This document shows, piece by piece, positions 27,561 through 42,579 of a stretch of 64,000 nt of DNA. This DNA comes from Albula goreensis (lineage: Eukaryota > Chordata > Actinopteri > Albuliformes > Albulidae): contig CM040746.1 in NCBI GenBank assembly GCA_022829145.1, forward strand, positions 12,584,184 through 12,648,183, in the 5' to 3' direction. The translations under genes and the position numbers were made by a program. The notes below the pieces were generated by a model, which did not search any database, was not told the DNA's origin, and was given only the letters and a program-made list of their open reading frames with translations. Positions within the stretch are counted from its first letter, which is position 1. The number at the start of each line of letters is the position of its first letter.

Positions 27561-30180
27561 ATCTTATAATAGTGCAAAACTCTGAGGGCCTGTTTTAAAT
27601 GCTTACACACAGAGATTTTTCTCCCCCATTTCATCCTGCTTCCACAGAAGATAAAGCTGGTTGAGTTAGGGGCAGTACGCTTTCTTTTCTTTCACTCCAG
27701 GCTGGCACAACACATCTTGTGTAAGCCCTATGGCCTTCTTGCAGATTCCTTGGTTCACAAACTTTAGCCTACAGAAACATTAAAAGCATTCACATTTGGA
27801 ACAAACAACACTGATACTGGTCTGACCCATCTCGGTTCCTGGCAGTCTGTAGGGTAGCTATGCTAAAGGGATTTCATTATTCAAACAAATATGAAATCAT
27901 ACGTCTGCTGGTGAATATCTCTGCTGATAAAAAAGGCAACAGACTAGGGCCCTACAGTTATAAAATAAACTTAAATGAGTGTGATCAAAATATAAATTTG
28001 CATCAAGTGTTTATACAGTCTGTGTATAAACATACATACAATGAATGTGAAATTGAGGGGATCCATAATGAAATGTTACAATCAGAAAGCAGTACTACTC
28101 ATAACAGTACACTGCTATGTGTCTGAGTCCTCTTTTCTAGGACTCAACCCAGTCAAACCGGCCGATACTGTCCTTGACTTTGTCTAATGAGTTTAAGCAA
28201 GAGTTACCAAGAATAAAACACAAAAAATGCTAAATTTGCAGAATTTTTTTTTGAGAAGTCAAGGTCAAAGCATACTGCAGCGATTATTGGAGAGACTGGG
28301 CTCTTCCACGCTAGTTTCTATTTTGTTGTTCAGGAGTGTACTTCAGCATAAACTGCACTGCAGAAATGAATCATTGTCATGCATATCAATTATACCTATT
28401 CCTCAAATGCATTTTTCGTCCATCTGGACGAGAAGCAATGACTCATACAGTTAAGGACCTGAGTGAGAATCAAGACCAGTTTTGATCAGACAGCTTTACA
28501 TGGGAACACCTACATAGTATGTACAACATACACTTAACTCTGCCTGTCCATGGTTTTAGCTCATCTTAACATTCAGCACACTTAAACCCTGATTTGTGGT
28601 AATGAGACTGACAGAAACGAGTTGAAAAGCACTGAGTTTTCCATCCAAGAAATCCACAAGTTATTCTAAGCAAAAGGGCAAAGAGAGCACCTGCGCAACA
28701 TAATTAGTGACTTATAGTGAAAAATAAAATTCTGTCAAGCTTAAGAAAAAGTGTGCAATCAAAAACACACCATGACTAATTTATTTGGTAATCGTGTTTT
28801 GATGTTATCTGAAACGACACCATAAAATTCACCTACATTCTTTCGTTGACTATAAAATATGCTGGCATTGACTTGCACTCCGGTTTTACAGATTCCTTGA
28901 ATAATTCATTTGGAGATGTCATGAGACTGCCTCTGTTGCATTTACTGAGAGTCAGATTTAAATGTTCAGACTCGATTGGAATGGATATAAATACATTTTG
29001 TTTTACATAAGACCATTTTACATATTATGTGGTAATTTGAGCCTTTATTTTTTGAAAGCGAGCACCGTCATTCCTACAGATATTCTGCTGGCAGGAATCT
29101 GATCTCTCTAAAAGTGATACTGCAACCTCACCTGGCAGTCAAACCTACCTGACAGGGTCATTTTATGAGGAAAGGTGCATAGATAAATATGTGTTTTCAT
29201 AACTATGAGAGCCATTCCCTAACTTAGCGATTTTTTAATTCCTAATTTCGAAGATCTTTTTGATAGGCCATTAGTTAGCGTTCAAAGATGATAAACGCCT
29301 TTTAGAGGGGGGACTAAGAAGCTTTGATGTCAAAATGGGATGGAGGAACTACACACAAGATAATTATCAATCTTCTCAGGAAATAAATAAATAAAACGGT
29401 TCATAGAATAAATAATGTCAAATCAAAAATGAATGACTTGACAGTCATTACCCAAAGCTAAATGTTTGATGAAGCCTCGTCTCCATTGTTGTTAAAAAAA
29501 CCAAATTTCAACCAATGATGGCTCTACAACAACACCAAATATAAACAAACAATCAGTCCATGTGGATTCACCTTTTCCTACAAATAAACCAGATGCAAAA
29601 CATAGTGCAATAACAATGCATAATGCAATATAATATTCCACGACAAGCAAAATGTCAATAACAACCGTAACCAAGTGAACGTGCACAAAGCAGCCTTCTA
29701 GTTTCAGTATCGCCCTCAATGTACTCCAGGAACTTCAGAGCATGCTGGGATATTTAGGACAGCCAGAAATGAATTTTATTGATCATTTGTTTTGAGTCAT
29801 ATTTTCAGTAATGGTACAAGTTAAACTCCTGGGAATATAATTGGCAAATTGATCCACTCTAACAAACATGGAACAGTTCTGTCATCTTCATTTTGTTTCA
29901 TTGTTACTGGAAGAATACAATCTCATCATTACATTTCTATGTATTCTCCCAGAGGTCACCAGTTACCAGTGAAACTAAAAGGTGTGAACAAATGGATTCA
30001 GGAGCACACAAACAGTTGCTCTGTCTTTATATGGTTCACATACATACTTTCCCCATGGTGAACCTCAGCCTAAACTGGATGTACACAGACATTTAAAGAT
30101 CACCATGAGATTATGTTTGAAATTACACTATGTAGAGAATGAGCTTGAAAGACACTGGAGGGCTTTGAGAACACCAAATG
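27561..30180. other. intron 2 segment, nothing recognised
   Basis: AT-rich unique sequence. A short patch at 29215-29340 (TTAGCGATTTTTTAATTCC) resembles a homeodomain cluster. Confidence 0.3.
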
Positions 30181-30700
30181 TCTGATTTGACTTTCTCCAC
30201 ATTTGATACAGTTAACCCTGGGGGGGCTGAGGGGGCGTTTGAGAAACATCATTGTTCCGGCCAAATGCTGGTCATTAAAGCATGACTCTGGAGGCCAGTA
30301 CAGATGGGAGCCAATATCCTCTCAAAGTGGCAGGTTCCTCGGTGATGGCCCAGTTCCCAGTTCCTCTGTCAGAAAGCGTGGAACCCAGCAAAGACATGAA
30401 GCAGCTGGTCTAGGGAACTCACCATTGGCTCAAAACGGACACAGTAATAACTATGTAAAAAGTAGAGGATGCTGACACTTTTCTTGCAGCGGTCACCACA
30501 ACATTAGCAGAGGGCCTTCATGGCTAGTCTGTTTACGGCAGTTTCTTTATCAGAGGTTTGCTGGAATTTGGGGGAAGCCGGCACTGCAGGCATCAGTAAG
30601 CTCTGTCTGCAAAACGGGCGCGCCACTGCTTCCCTCGGGATCATTTACTCACTTCAAGGAAGCAGAGACCGGAGCCTGCAACCTTCTCAGCACTGGTCTC
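30181..30700. other. GC-richer intronic patch
   Basis: Contains GGGGGGGCTGAGGGGGCG and GGGCGCGCCACTGC, with open but unrecognised short frames on both strands. Possible regulatory element; no gene evidence. Confidence 0.25.
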
Positions 30701-30792
30701 ATTGACCAAAACCCTGCTTCTCCAGACTTACACATGTGAAAAACAATGTGTCTCCATTGAGAATATCCAAAAGAAAGAAGAATGTTAAAAAC

Positions 30793-30809
30793 AAAAAAAA
30801 AAAAAAAAA
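30793..30809. repeat. A17 homopolymer
   Basis: A run next to the GC-richer block at 30.2-30.7 kb. Confidence 0.85.
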
Positions 30810-33800
30810 GGCAGGAATTTTTTTCTGAGGAGACGACTGGACCACAACGAGAGCTAACTAACTGCATTCACTGCTTCAAAGTGGTTTTGTGGCTCGGGCA
30901 AGCAGTCATTTGATTTGTAAACCAATAGGCCATCCCCACTGCAAATTCGAAGATTACCTAGTTCACTGGTCCGACACGGAATTGTGATTACTCCACAGTT
31001 GCCTCCATTAGTTTACATTGCTGTAAGAAAAATGTATGTGAGGGGTCGGGGAAGGGGGCGGGGGAAGAACCTGATATTCCAATCCCATGTCAACACATTT
31101 TGGATGTAATTAAGACACAAGCACATCAGCACAGGGCATTGCGCATTGTGCTTTTTTTTGTTGTTTGTGTGAGTCTGATACAGATTTTCGCTAATCTGCA
31201 ATAAAGTTCAGGGAGGTGGCTGCTCTGCGCAGGAGCCCCCGAAGCTCACTGGTGTAAACAGACAGATAAACGGGTCACGACTTGACATGGATCCTGAAAT
31301 AAATGCCAAGCAGTCTAACAACAAACCTCACATCCCCTTTCCACTGAGATCCATTTCAAAAGTAATGCACCTCCTCCTCGGCAACTTGCCTCCTTGTAAC
31401 TTGTGGATTCAGATAAACTCACACTGGTGGAGCTGGCTCCCAGTGTACCACAATTCTTCAATATTGAACAGTGGGTGGGAATTAGCCCGACCAATGGGAG
31501 CACTCTATTAGTATTAAGTGTACTCATGGTTGAAAATCGTTGGCCATAAAATCTTGAACTCTGAAGAATAACAGTGTTACAAACTATGAATGTATGCCAA
31601 TTTCTCAGAAAATCACTGGAAGAATACATGGATTAAGAGTTCAAATCTAACAAATGATGAAAACAAATAATAGTATCAGAAAAGATATGGCTTCCACAAG
31701 GGGATTGGCCTAATACCAGATGCCTGCGAACTACACAGCTGGAATTTAACATTAATGTTAATTAAAAAAAAAAAAAACATTTGATGAACTCTCAAAAAAA
31801 ATGTAGGTCTCATTGCAAATGAGCAGGTCCCTGGGCCTCTTTCTTATTCAAGTCAAAGAACTGTGGATCCTTCAGTATAATTTAAGTCTCATTTTTGAGA
31901 ACACCCGACCTTCCCAAGTTGACTATAATCATGTCCCCACCAAAATACGGTACATTGTTTCTCAGGATTTCTTTTCCCTGCCAATGTCATTCTGTGCGAA
32001 TACCACACATAAATAACAACACCCCCCCACCCAGTTTACTGAGCTTTCTTATGACTATCTAAGAAGTGAATAACTTATTATATGACATTAATCTAATAAT
32101 AGAATGCACATGTCAACACCATAGAAAAATGTCTGCAGTGGTGACATGCTCATGCTGTCTGAATGTAATTTCGCTACCAGCACTGTGAACAAAAATGAAA
32201 TACTTCACAGCTGCTTGCTAACTATAGACAGATAGATAATAATTATAATAGATAGATAATCAAACATGTAATCCATTTGGCTACCTAGCATCTCTCTGTC
32301 CCCTTGTAGTGGTTTCTCACCAGACCAAAGAGGTTACAAGAGTGACAGATATATTTATGGCTGCAGACTTGCACCCACACACAATAGTTTAAAACGGAGT
32401 ATTCTAGCTTCCTGTGACTCTATGTACTGCAGTTTCTGTTTGTGATACACTGCACTTTAATTCTGATATGGCCTTGATTTTAGATTACCTGCCAGATTCC
32501 TTTTTCCTTTTGAAAGAAAAGCAGACGGTGGTACACACTGTCTGAGCCACATTGTTTTCACACTTACTCATATACTGCACTTTTTGGAGTGTTGAGTAAT
32601 CATGTGTTTTTATTTGAGAACTGACCACAGGCAAGTGTCCGTTCCCGTTTATGTTTTCAGCTGGCTTGCTGAGGCCCATGAGCCATTCCTTGTTAGTTTA
32701 CATGTCTTGACAAGTAAACAAGTCAGATTTGTTCCACTTTACTTTTCCACCATATCAAGAACAAATAAAATGTGACCCCAAAACTGAGGTAGATACAGAC
32801 AGAAAAGATTATGATGTATAGTTTTTGTTGACTGGGTCACAGAAATGTATATTCAGGCCTGTGGCGTTTTCTTGTGGCCATGGTTTGTAACAGTTGTGTG
32901 AAGTGTCCATCTGTGCTTGTCAGTGTGGTTTGACTTGTGACAATGCGCCTCTTTTTCAAAAAGTTTTTCCTTGTTTGGCATGAGCCGAATGATTTGACAC
33001 TGTTCTTCATGATACATACAAGATTTTGTCATGTCTGTTACCAACACACCTATAATTCAGGTATCAACTAGTTGACCCCTTTTAAAATCTGGTAGAACTC
33101 TAATGTTGCTTTAGCAATTAACATGCTGCTAATTGGTATTAGTATTAATATGAAATGTACCGCCTCAAAAATGTGATTTAGTTACTTCAAAATAAATGTA
33201 CTTTTCCCATTTATTATTTCCTTTATTTTGTCTACACATCAGCAGCGACAAATCGAAAACAATAAAAGTGCATAACATTTTAATTGGTTTCATGCAATTA
33301 AATCCTTTTATAATGCACTGAAGAGAAACGACATTTTCTTTCAGTCCAATTGTTAACAGAATAACAGCTAAAAAAACTATTTGTACAGTCATTAAGCCAA
33401 TGACCTCTTTGCTACATGCTTTTGTGGTAAACTTTGTATAGCCAGACTATTCATCAAAACCCAAGTTCAAACTGATGTCTTTTTTTTTTACTAAACTGGC
33501 CTTGTCCGTTGTTTTTTTAATTATATAGAATTAAATAGTAATTAAGAGTCTTTGCTTAAACGACTCATTTAAAGAGAGACTAAGTGGATCAGAGTCGGTA
33601 AATGAAAGAACTTGGTCCATGGCTGAAAATAACATTCTCCTCAGGCTACTCGAGAATGCAGTGGTGGACTATTGACTACCTTTCAGGAATAAGTTCATTT
33701 TGCTGACATCGGCCAGATGGATGGGGGAAAGTAGGCAACATAGGAAATCCGAGACAAAAAAAGTAAACCGCTCAACCAATGCTGTGATTAAGTTCATAAA

Positions 33801-35594
33801 CTCAACAGGGAAAAATAACAACACAACTGAAGAATCACGGCGCTGGCTAAGAAAATTGGTCAGTCCAGATCATCATGATCACCTGGGTTGAGAAGTTTTA
33901 TACTAGTAAAAATGAGGAACATATCATTGACATCCCTCAGTGAAATATTGAATACCTCTATAAAATCTAATCACAAGGTTGTTACCATAACGTAGGATGT
34001 CAAACAGCAGTTATATGCATGTAACTTCTATATAACTTCAGGTATGATTGAATATTAATTAAAAAAAAACATGTATTGAACTCAAGAAATAATATTAAGG
34101 TCAACAAAACAAGACTGGAGAGAGCTTATCAATACCAAACACAAAAGCAAAACAAAGTGTACTTTTTTTCTTTGAAGACTACATTGCTTCTGAAGGTTTC
34201 ATGTATCTGATCATGACTGCAAACAAGCATTCCAAACTAGGCACTGAATAGATTATCCTGACAGATAGTCTATTACATAACAAATGACTTTATTTAAGAG
34301 GACTATACCCTCCACAACGGGTGCACCTGCCAACATAATTTACCCTTGCAACATCATTGTACCAACAGGGCTGTCAATTGTCCCTAAAATGTCCTTTGAA
34401 TAGTCCTTCCTTTTAAATTCAACCAATAAAATATATTTGAAAACATCATAGTTGCATATAGTAAAATTCAAATGCTGTCAAAGTGTATGCACTCTTATTG
34501 GTATTGTCAACATTTTGACATCCATAAGATGCAAATGACAAAAAGGAAAAAAAATAGCAGAAAACCAGGGGCAAAACAGTGGCAAGAGGTCTTATGACAC
34601 TAGACAAGTTTTAAAAATCTTTTTTAAAAATGGTAGAAGGACTATTAAAGGTTAAGCAACTGATTAAGCAACTGAAATGTAATATCTACTACACAACATG
34701 TATGTTTCTGCATCAATGTATTTCCATGTGCTGCTAACTGACAGCCTGATGTTAGCATAATAGTGAATTATGAGAAGAAATAAACTCAAAAATTTAACAA
34801 CCACACATTACCTTTCATAGAATCCCCTACAGTCTAGCCAGAATATTTTCCCCCAAAATATTTTTTTCCAAACATGACAATAAGAAATTTGAGTATGTAA
34901 AACGTAACCATTGAGTTTTAAACTAGCTAATTAAAAAATGTACCAGATGTTGAAGGACCAGGATGCATTGATTTAGACATGATAAAGAAAGCAATTACAG
35001 TAACACACAAAGGGAAATATTATTTCCTAACCTCTAGATTGCAGTAAGATGCAATAATTTGGTCTGTTTTTTTAAAGTGTTTCATCAAGTAAAGCAAGGA
35101 GCCTGTAAGACATGTTAGTAGCCAAGCAATTATTTTCATTGCCCACCCTGAATTTAGTCCGATCGCACATGCAAGTTCATGCACACAGGCAAAAAATTTA
35201 TGCTCATAGACAATACAATCAAATAGATGAACATAGCCTGTGTTAAGGATTAAATAGAACTCATTATTGTAACTATTATCATCAATACACAGAGGATCAA
35301 TTCCATTAAGGAAATTCTATCATATATGATAGCAAAGTTGGTCATGATAATTATACAAAAGATAAGTGTGTATGAAGTACTAAATAAGCGTGAATTATGA
35401 CAGCAAAAGTTAATACTATTAGGGGCAAAATGTTAACATGGTGAATTTAAGATATACTGAGTGCAATGTAGTCACCTCCAGAATAACCAGTACCCTTGCC
35501 AAAGATGAGTTCATATATTTTGCAAGATAGAAAGACAGTATAAAGAGAAGGAATTTTTATTCTTCATCTCTTGTCGTCTGAACATGTCATTTTT

Positions 35595-35615
35595 AAAAAA
35601 AAAAAAAAAAAAAAA
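35595..35615. repeat. A21 homopolymer
   Basis: A run followed by CCACACACAC. Confidence 0.85.
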
Positions 35616-36957
35616 CCACACACACAAATGCAGAGCCTTTGATAAAATTGAACCCAAATGGTATAATAAAATACCTTCCTTTGTGCATGTAGACAGTCTC
35701 AATGCCAGCAAGAGGCCTGCCAGCTCACTCCCGCAACATTTACCTTTTTCATAAATTCTACCACATTTCCTTGTAAATGGAAAAGTATGATTCCAACAAT
35801 AATAAAATGCACTGCGAGCCATCTCTCTAAATCTTGGGAAGTTTTGCCTTATTTATAAACACTTCATTGTCTTATTTCACCCAAAACATTGACCCAGTTA
35901 AAGAATATTAATGCATGAAATGTATGTAAGAAATGTGTTTTGCTCATCAGGGAGAACCTGGTTACTCCTAGTTTATATTAAGGCAAAAATCTACTTCCTG
36001 CTAGCAGTCAGGCCCTCTTCTCCATGCTGTACAGCTTTCATCTTTCTAGTTTACCAAGCCAATTTAAAACACTGAACACAAGGAGCAAATATTCCTTTAC
36101 ATATGGAATGGTCTTAATGTAGGTTACTGAACACTGCTAGTCCCTTTCCGGCTCAATGCAAGTTGTGGGTTATCAATACAATCAAAACATAAATCATCCC
36201 AAAGCAGTTTGTTGAATTGTCTGAATACATAAGCACAATCTCACAATATTTAATTATCATGAAGTCTACAAATGAAATATTGGCTGATGTAGCACTCATA
36301 TGTTCTGTAATAGAGAACCTAAAAATAGGAAAACCATCATTCTTCACACTGCAATCGCATATAGTCTTCTTAAACCATAAATAAATAACACCAGTTCTTT
36401 GTAAATATACAACATTAATGATCACTTAGTCAGAGCCTCTTACAGACAATAAAGTGATTGCCAATTAGAGGATTTCATCACTCCTGTAAATTCATTATAT
36501 ATAAAGAGTCTATTTTGCCTTCAGTGTGGAGAGTCTTTAATGTATGCATTGCAACCTGGCTGTTTATTCCTTTGAACCTTGAAATTTAGATATACAACAT
36601 TAACATCCAATTATTTTGAGGACATTTATGTTATGCATTTTAGTAAAGATTGTCATTTGTTTTTTGTTAGGATTTTAAGCTAAAATTATCACAAACACTG
36701 CACAATACCTTCATATCCAGTGCCAATGTATTTTACAATAGTGTCACATACTCCAGCTCGACTAACATGTATAAATTCCGATGATGACACATATGATTAA
36801 TGAATTTGTCAATTCCACATCTAGACACCTGAATAAATAAGCTAAATGGGAAAAGGCAGTTGACTCGGGCAGAGTTGTACATGATTGTGTTACAACATAT
36901 TGAGTCATCTATATAGATACAAGCTTCTATGTACATGGTTTTATGCACCTTTTGATT

Positions 36958-36978
36958 AAAAAAAAAAAAAAAAAAAAG
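36958..36978. repeat. A21 homopolymer
   Basis: A run in AT-rich intron. Confidence 0.85.
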
Positions 36979-37791
36979 GTTTTGCAGATGAGAAAAAAAA
37001 ACCAACACTAACCCTGAACTTTGGCAAACTTGTGATTCACGCAGCACAAGACGGTATTAGGCACCGTAGTAGGCTCAACACAGACGAATCCTCGTTCAAA
37101 GCTAAAGATTTTTCATTGCCTGGGTTTAGCTGTCAACCCAGTATTGATTTAGAAAGAGACAGAAGATACATCAACTCAGCGTTAATGCGATTGTGAAGTC
37201 AAATGTTCAACTGAGGGGAGGAAAGAAAAAAAGTAAAGAAAACAAAGAACTGGCAGACAGACAAAAATATAAGAGATAACTCAACGTAACATAAAGAATC
37301 TTTACATTGTGATATAGACACTGTTCTCAGGGGAGACGGTTGTAGAACTCAGCAGGAAACACACACGGATTGAGGACAGGTACTTCAAGGCTGGTCCTTT
37401 TAGCGTATTGTCAGTGTTAATACTACTGAGACAGGAACACAGTCAATCAACGCTGGTTACTAATCGAGTGGCCAAACAAAGCATATATGTATTGAGAACA
37501 CTATTCAACCTCAACATTGTGATATTAGAGCTGATAAATATTAATGGGTTCTGTTTGAACCCCACTTTTACACTCATTTAAGCACTGTAAAGGAGGTGTC
37601 GGCAATTATTCACAGGAATCTAGGATCATAGCTTACTGGTGTGAAAGCAAGTCGGCGGGCCAAGAAAAGATCTAAGAGGCTGGATATTAAATTGAGATTC
37701 CTTTCCTCTCTGATCCTCAAGAGTATTCATGTTTCCCTCTCGGTACACAGCCCGTACAATGTGAGAGTGGTTGTGCACATGGTTCTATGGG

Positions 37792-37809
37792 TTTTTTTTT
37801 TTTTTTTTT
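37792..37809. repeat. T18 homopolymer beside a small CpG cluster
   Basis: A T run followed directly by GCACGTTACCGTGCTGCGCA, a CpG-rich segment with a short inverted repeat (GCACG/CGTGC). Confidence 0.85.
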
Positions 37810-39599
37810 GCACGTTACCGTGCTGCGCACGCGTAGCGGGTTCGACCGGGGTGGATCAGTGGACAAGGCCAAAGCACACAACTGGTCACTGCTGGTGTGA
37901 TAATGAGCCAAAATGGAGGCATTTTGCAATGAAGTGTTGATTGGGAATAGAGCGGTGGTGGACCAACAGCAGTAGGCCAAGCAGGCGTGGGCAGAGAGGA
38001 GGCAGTGGCCTAGCAGGCCGGTCAGACATTCAAGGGGGGAAATAAGCGAGGTCAGTGGAATGAGAATGTTCTGGAAGAATCCTTCACATGCAGCAAAACC
38101 ACTGAGGTACCTCTGGTTCAGGAACACACTGCAGGGTGATGCAGTGCTTCTTGGGGGAGCACTACAGAGCTCATGGTGAGAGCAGATATATTGCCATTCA
38201 TTCATGAAGAAGATATCCTACATAATATTTACATGGAAAGGTGCAGAAACAATGGGTCAGCTGTAGGTAATAAGACTGAAAACAACTGATCAGATTTTCC
38301 TTCAGAAATACCCTTTAAAAAATTATGGGTAAATATATATTTTTTTTCTCAGTCATCCAGAAAATGCATGTTTTAGTAACAAAAAGCATCAAACTGTACT
38401 GCGTTAAAATTGGGTAATTCTGGTTCTAGTTATGACAGAAAAAAAACAAAACACTGAAAATGTGGTCACATTCAGCTAAATTAATACAGTTATTTATGCT
38501 GTTAAATAACGATTGAATTTGAATCTGCTGCATTTGCATGTTCTGTGTTTGCCCAATTAAAAGCTAATTAATTAGATACAATTCTATTAAGAAACAAATC
38601 CTGCTCATCAATATATACAAACTAAGGTCATTCACTGCTCAAGTGTGAATTGGATTTAAGATTTATGGCTGCCTAAAGAGCATAAAAACACTGTTGAATA
38701 TTTGAAGAAACAACAAGGGACAAAAATGCTCGCAGGTTATGAAATAGATTCATTAATAACCTGGTATATGTTGCTTCCATATCAAGTTCTCAAATTTGGG
38801 ATCAATGGTGACAGGATTTGGGTACATTATTTCCTGTAGGAACATCATATTTTGCCCCTTCTGATCATAGAGCAAGACATTATACAAATGAAATCTTTAT
38901 TTAAATGAACACATGCAATTGCTACTTAATGATTCCACGCTATCTGACTGAGGACTCATTCATCATAAGAGATCATCATAGGTTTAAATCAAAGTAAGCA
39001 TTTATAAAATCACAGAAATTTGACGAGAAAAGCATTTCCATGTAAATACAGCCATGAAATAAAGACTCAAGAGATACAGACGTACGTCAGTTTTGTAATT
39101 CAGACAACTGTGAACTAAGAAATGAGCAACCCTTGGTTTTGTGTTAAACGTAGATGTTCACTTGATAATTAAACCTGTCTGATTGCCCAGTATAAAAACC
39201 ATTTAACATAATTACAGCTCTTAGAAGGTCTTTAATAACGTGTTTTAATAAATATATTTTAATTGGACACTGCATTCTCATACTCTCATTGCAAAAGAAA
39301 TTCTGACACAAACGGGAAACTCAAACGCAAAAGCAAATATGCTGGAGAATGTTTGTGGTGTAAGGAAACAGCATTGCTGTTAAGTGAATCACCTTCACAA
39401 TCCTACAGAGACAATCCAGTTTCCTGAAAAGGGAACGGCATTCCCCATTGTATTTGGTGCCTCCATTTTAAGGTCAGGCCAGTAAAGTTGTGCTCCCCCT
39501 CCCCCCCAACATTCTCACTGTACCTTCAGTTTGACACAGGAAAATACCTTTAAATTAGTTTGTTGTGCTCCTGCAATCGAAATGCAAAGGGTAGACAAA

Positions 39600-40330
39600 A
39601 TGGGAATACCAAAGAACATATTAGCATTTACTGACAAATAAGGAGTTGGTCCGTCCTTTGCCTTCACAGCTGCTTTATCATACTCTGAATGCTCTTAACA
39701 GGTTTTGAGCCATTAATGGTGGATATCAGACCATTAGTATATACGAAAAGCCTGCAGTCCTTTGACAATTTCAGGAAATGGAAACCTGATTTCCACTCTA
39801 CATTATAGAACTACCAATAAAGTTTCAATGATGTTTACATCTGGTGATTGGGGAGACCATGGGAGATGTTTCACTTCACCCTGATGTTCATGAATCCACT
39901 CTTGACAAAGTCATATTTGCACCATAGGCTGCTTTGGATTTCCTTAAATGGCATTATTTTTGGCAACCATGGCCGTAATTCTACCATGCAGAGTATTAAG
40001 GTGACTCAATACCTCCCCCAACACGGCTGTACATACTATAACAGATCCATAGCCATGTTTAATGTAACGAAAAGGTGTAAAAGACAACTCAAACCATTTT
40101 ACTTTCTTACTCAGTTCTGAAGTCCAGGCTATGTACTCATTACACCAGTTTATATACCATTACACACCAACCTGGGTTGTGAGTGGCTTTTGATGTTGAG
40201 GCCCTACCCAAAATATCAGCTTTGTGAAGCTCACACCATGTAATGTTGCTGAGCCTGGGTCACATAGGTATAAATTCATTTCTATGACATTTTAAACAAT
40301 TCTGCTGTTTGTGAGTGACAAGCCTATAGT
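39600..40330 (-). mobile_element. degraded Tc1/mariner-like DNA transposon remnant
   Basis: The order of blocks follows that of common fish Tc1-like elements read antisense to their transposase: a CTTTGCCTTCACAGCTGC-type start, an ATGCTCTTAACAGG block near 39690, an ATCTGGTGATTGGGGAGACC block at about 39840, a TTCATGAATCCACTCTTGAC block near 39890, and a CACACCATGTAATGTTGCTG block near 40230. The coding strand would be minus. It is heavily mutated, has no intact transposase and no clear terminal repeats, and so looks old and immobile. Confidence 0.5.
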
Positions 40331-42570
40331 TTAGTCACCAGCCATTTGACCTCTGTAGGATCTCTCGTGTAGTTTTAAAAACTCACATTTTAAAGTGTTG
40401 CTTTTAAAACGACTTTAATATAAGAGGCATATTGGTAGTGAGTACTGACCACATGAAACATATGTAAACATTTAATTGTGGTTTAGTTACATCAAAACAC
40501 AAGTCCTTATTCTTTTGAGGTTTCAACGATCATTATTTTTTCAACCCCTCATAACTCTGCCATCATTAAATGCTATCAAAGCATATCATTTTGGAAATTT
40601 ATATCAGCTACTTGTGTAGTATTACAACACATGAGGGAAATGACATACTTAAGTGCACACATGTGATGAACCAAAATATCAATGCTAAGGTTTATCTGGT
40701 AATCCCTTAATATTTTAGATGAACATCATTTCAGCTAAAACAAAATGAATTCTAAGGAATGCATTGCACACAACAGTTGTTTGAAGTGGAGCTCTAAAAT
40801 TTAAACAAGAAACACATAAATAGAACATATAAATCATGCAATCATTTTTTTATAAAACTTAACAGTTCTGGCTCTGAGAGTGGATTGGCTGAAACAGCGT
40901 GCCAGTCATGAATATATTACCAGCATACAAAGTCTAAAAAGTAGGCAAGTACATCACTACACATCAGTGCAATATCATTTCCCATAATTGAGGACAGTAG
41001 TGCCTCTGCATTCAATCACATTGTTAAATGAACAGTTGAGACATTCCTTTTATCAAGAATGGCTTCTTACAAGCCTTACTTCATAAAGTTAACAATTAAT
41101 GGCAACATACAGAGTGAAATATGGCTAACATTAGCCATTTATCCTGCTTCTACCTGTCTGAAATTTTTGTAAGGAAATGTGAACAAGAGTGTGTTCAACA
41201 CTCTGGATCACACATTCTAGACAGCTGTTGAGTTCAGCTGCATGTGATTTTGTGCATTTCATAAGCCGCAAAAATGGCACACTGTTACAGTCTGTCTTCT
41301 GCCATTAGCTTGTTGCCTCTCAAAAAAGATGTTGTTGTCTGTGAGAATAACAATCTAATGATGATTCATATTATTGTTATGTAAATAATTCACTGTGAGA
41401 GTTAAATAAGTACAAAAACAAAAACAGATATCAGTAAATGGAGTAAGCTAGCAAGTAGCAAGCAGGAGCCAGCTGTGACCTTGCATGAATTTTACCACAC
41501 AAGCAACTGAAACCTAATGCAGTACTCTGCTGCACCTATTCCTGAGCCAGCTAAGAGTGCATTCTCAATCCAAGAAACACTTAAAACTTCTTCAAGTCTT
41601 ATCTAACAAAGAAATGTGCATACTTATGTATGCATGTACACACATACAGCACATTTCACAAAATATATAACTGCGATTACTGTACAGATAACATGTGTAC
41701 CAATAGTAAGGTCAGTTATGTACTCTGTACAATATTTTATGACATGAATACACACAAACACATTTAAAATGCTCAGAATTTTATTATTATTATTATTATT
41801 GCGGTACACTACTACTGTTGAACCATCCATTTCTGGGAATTACAGTTTGTATCTGTCAGGCACTGTATGGTTCATGTCCTGTACATTTCACCCTCAATAT
41901 TCAAGTGTGGTCTAAACCCAAGCTAATCAATGAAGAACCCTTGGTTAGCTTGGTCACTCTGTATTATTAAAGCATTTCTTTACAAGAAATTCTTAATATT
42001 AATTTAAAAATTTCAAGGAGTACATTTCATGTTCACCCCCTGTAGATGTAGATAAACTAAAATCTGAGTGCCCAGAGCACCGTTGTGAAAAAAACAAAGG
42101 AATTTTTTTTCTACCTGAAATCCCTATATATGTGGCCAGTAGTAGAATTCCAAGCAGGACTGCTGATTTCAATAACGGACTGTGCGGCCCTTCCAAACAC
42201 TAAACCAGTACCTTTCCTGTATAAGCCACCCAACAGCCTACAACATATTAGCTTTGGAATGCAAACATTCTCCAAGCCTGACTGAAAAACTGCACTTCAC
42301 TACACATAAAATGTTGAATGTAATTTCTTTCTATAATTTCAATTTTAAAGTAATTATCATGAATATAAAACTGTTTTGTTGTTGATTTAAGAGCTGTTTA
42401 TTTAAAGATAAGTTTAAAGGAAGTTTTCCTAATTATATTGATCATTTAATTATTTGCTATTGATATGGTTGTTATGGTTGATATATCTTGTTAAGCCCCG
42501 TAGCTCTGTTTGTAGCATTCTGAATAAAGGGAGAGAACTCTGAATAAATTTGTAGTATTTTTCACAGCAT
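40331..42570. other. intron 2 segment, nothing recognised
   Basis: AT-rich unique sequence apart from the short (ATT)n array. Confidence 0.3.
41780..41800. repeat. (ATT)n microsatellite
   Basis: Seven ATT units. Confidence 0.9.
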
Positions 42571-42579
42571 GGAGGTGTC

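Larger units (their letters stand above)
30810..39599. other. intron 2 segment, AT-rich, no genes
   Basis: Holds homopolymer runs, a short GATA-rich tract (32226-32270) and a CpG-containing stretch at 37630-38000. The longest open frame (162 codons, minus, 37717-38205) spans the T18 run and has no recognised domain. Confidence 0.35.

Noticed and set aside
37836-37850. GCGGGTTCGACC resembling a tRNA B box
   Set aside because: The 3' side does not form a T-arm stem, no matching A box is seen upstream, and no tRNA fold can be drawn, so no tRNA gene or clear SINE head.
37717-38205. 162-codon minus-strand frame
   Set aside because: It runs through the T18 homopolymer (a Lys run in translation), shows no known domain, and no splice or promoter context supports it.
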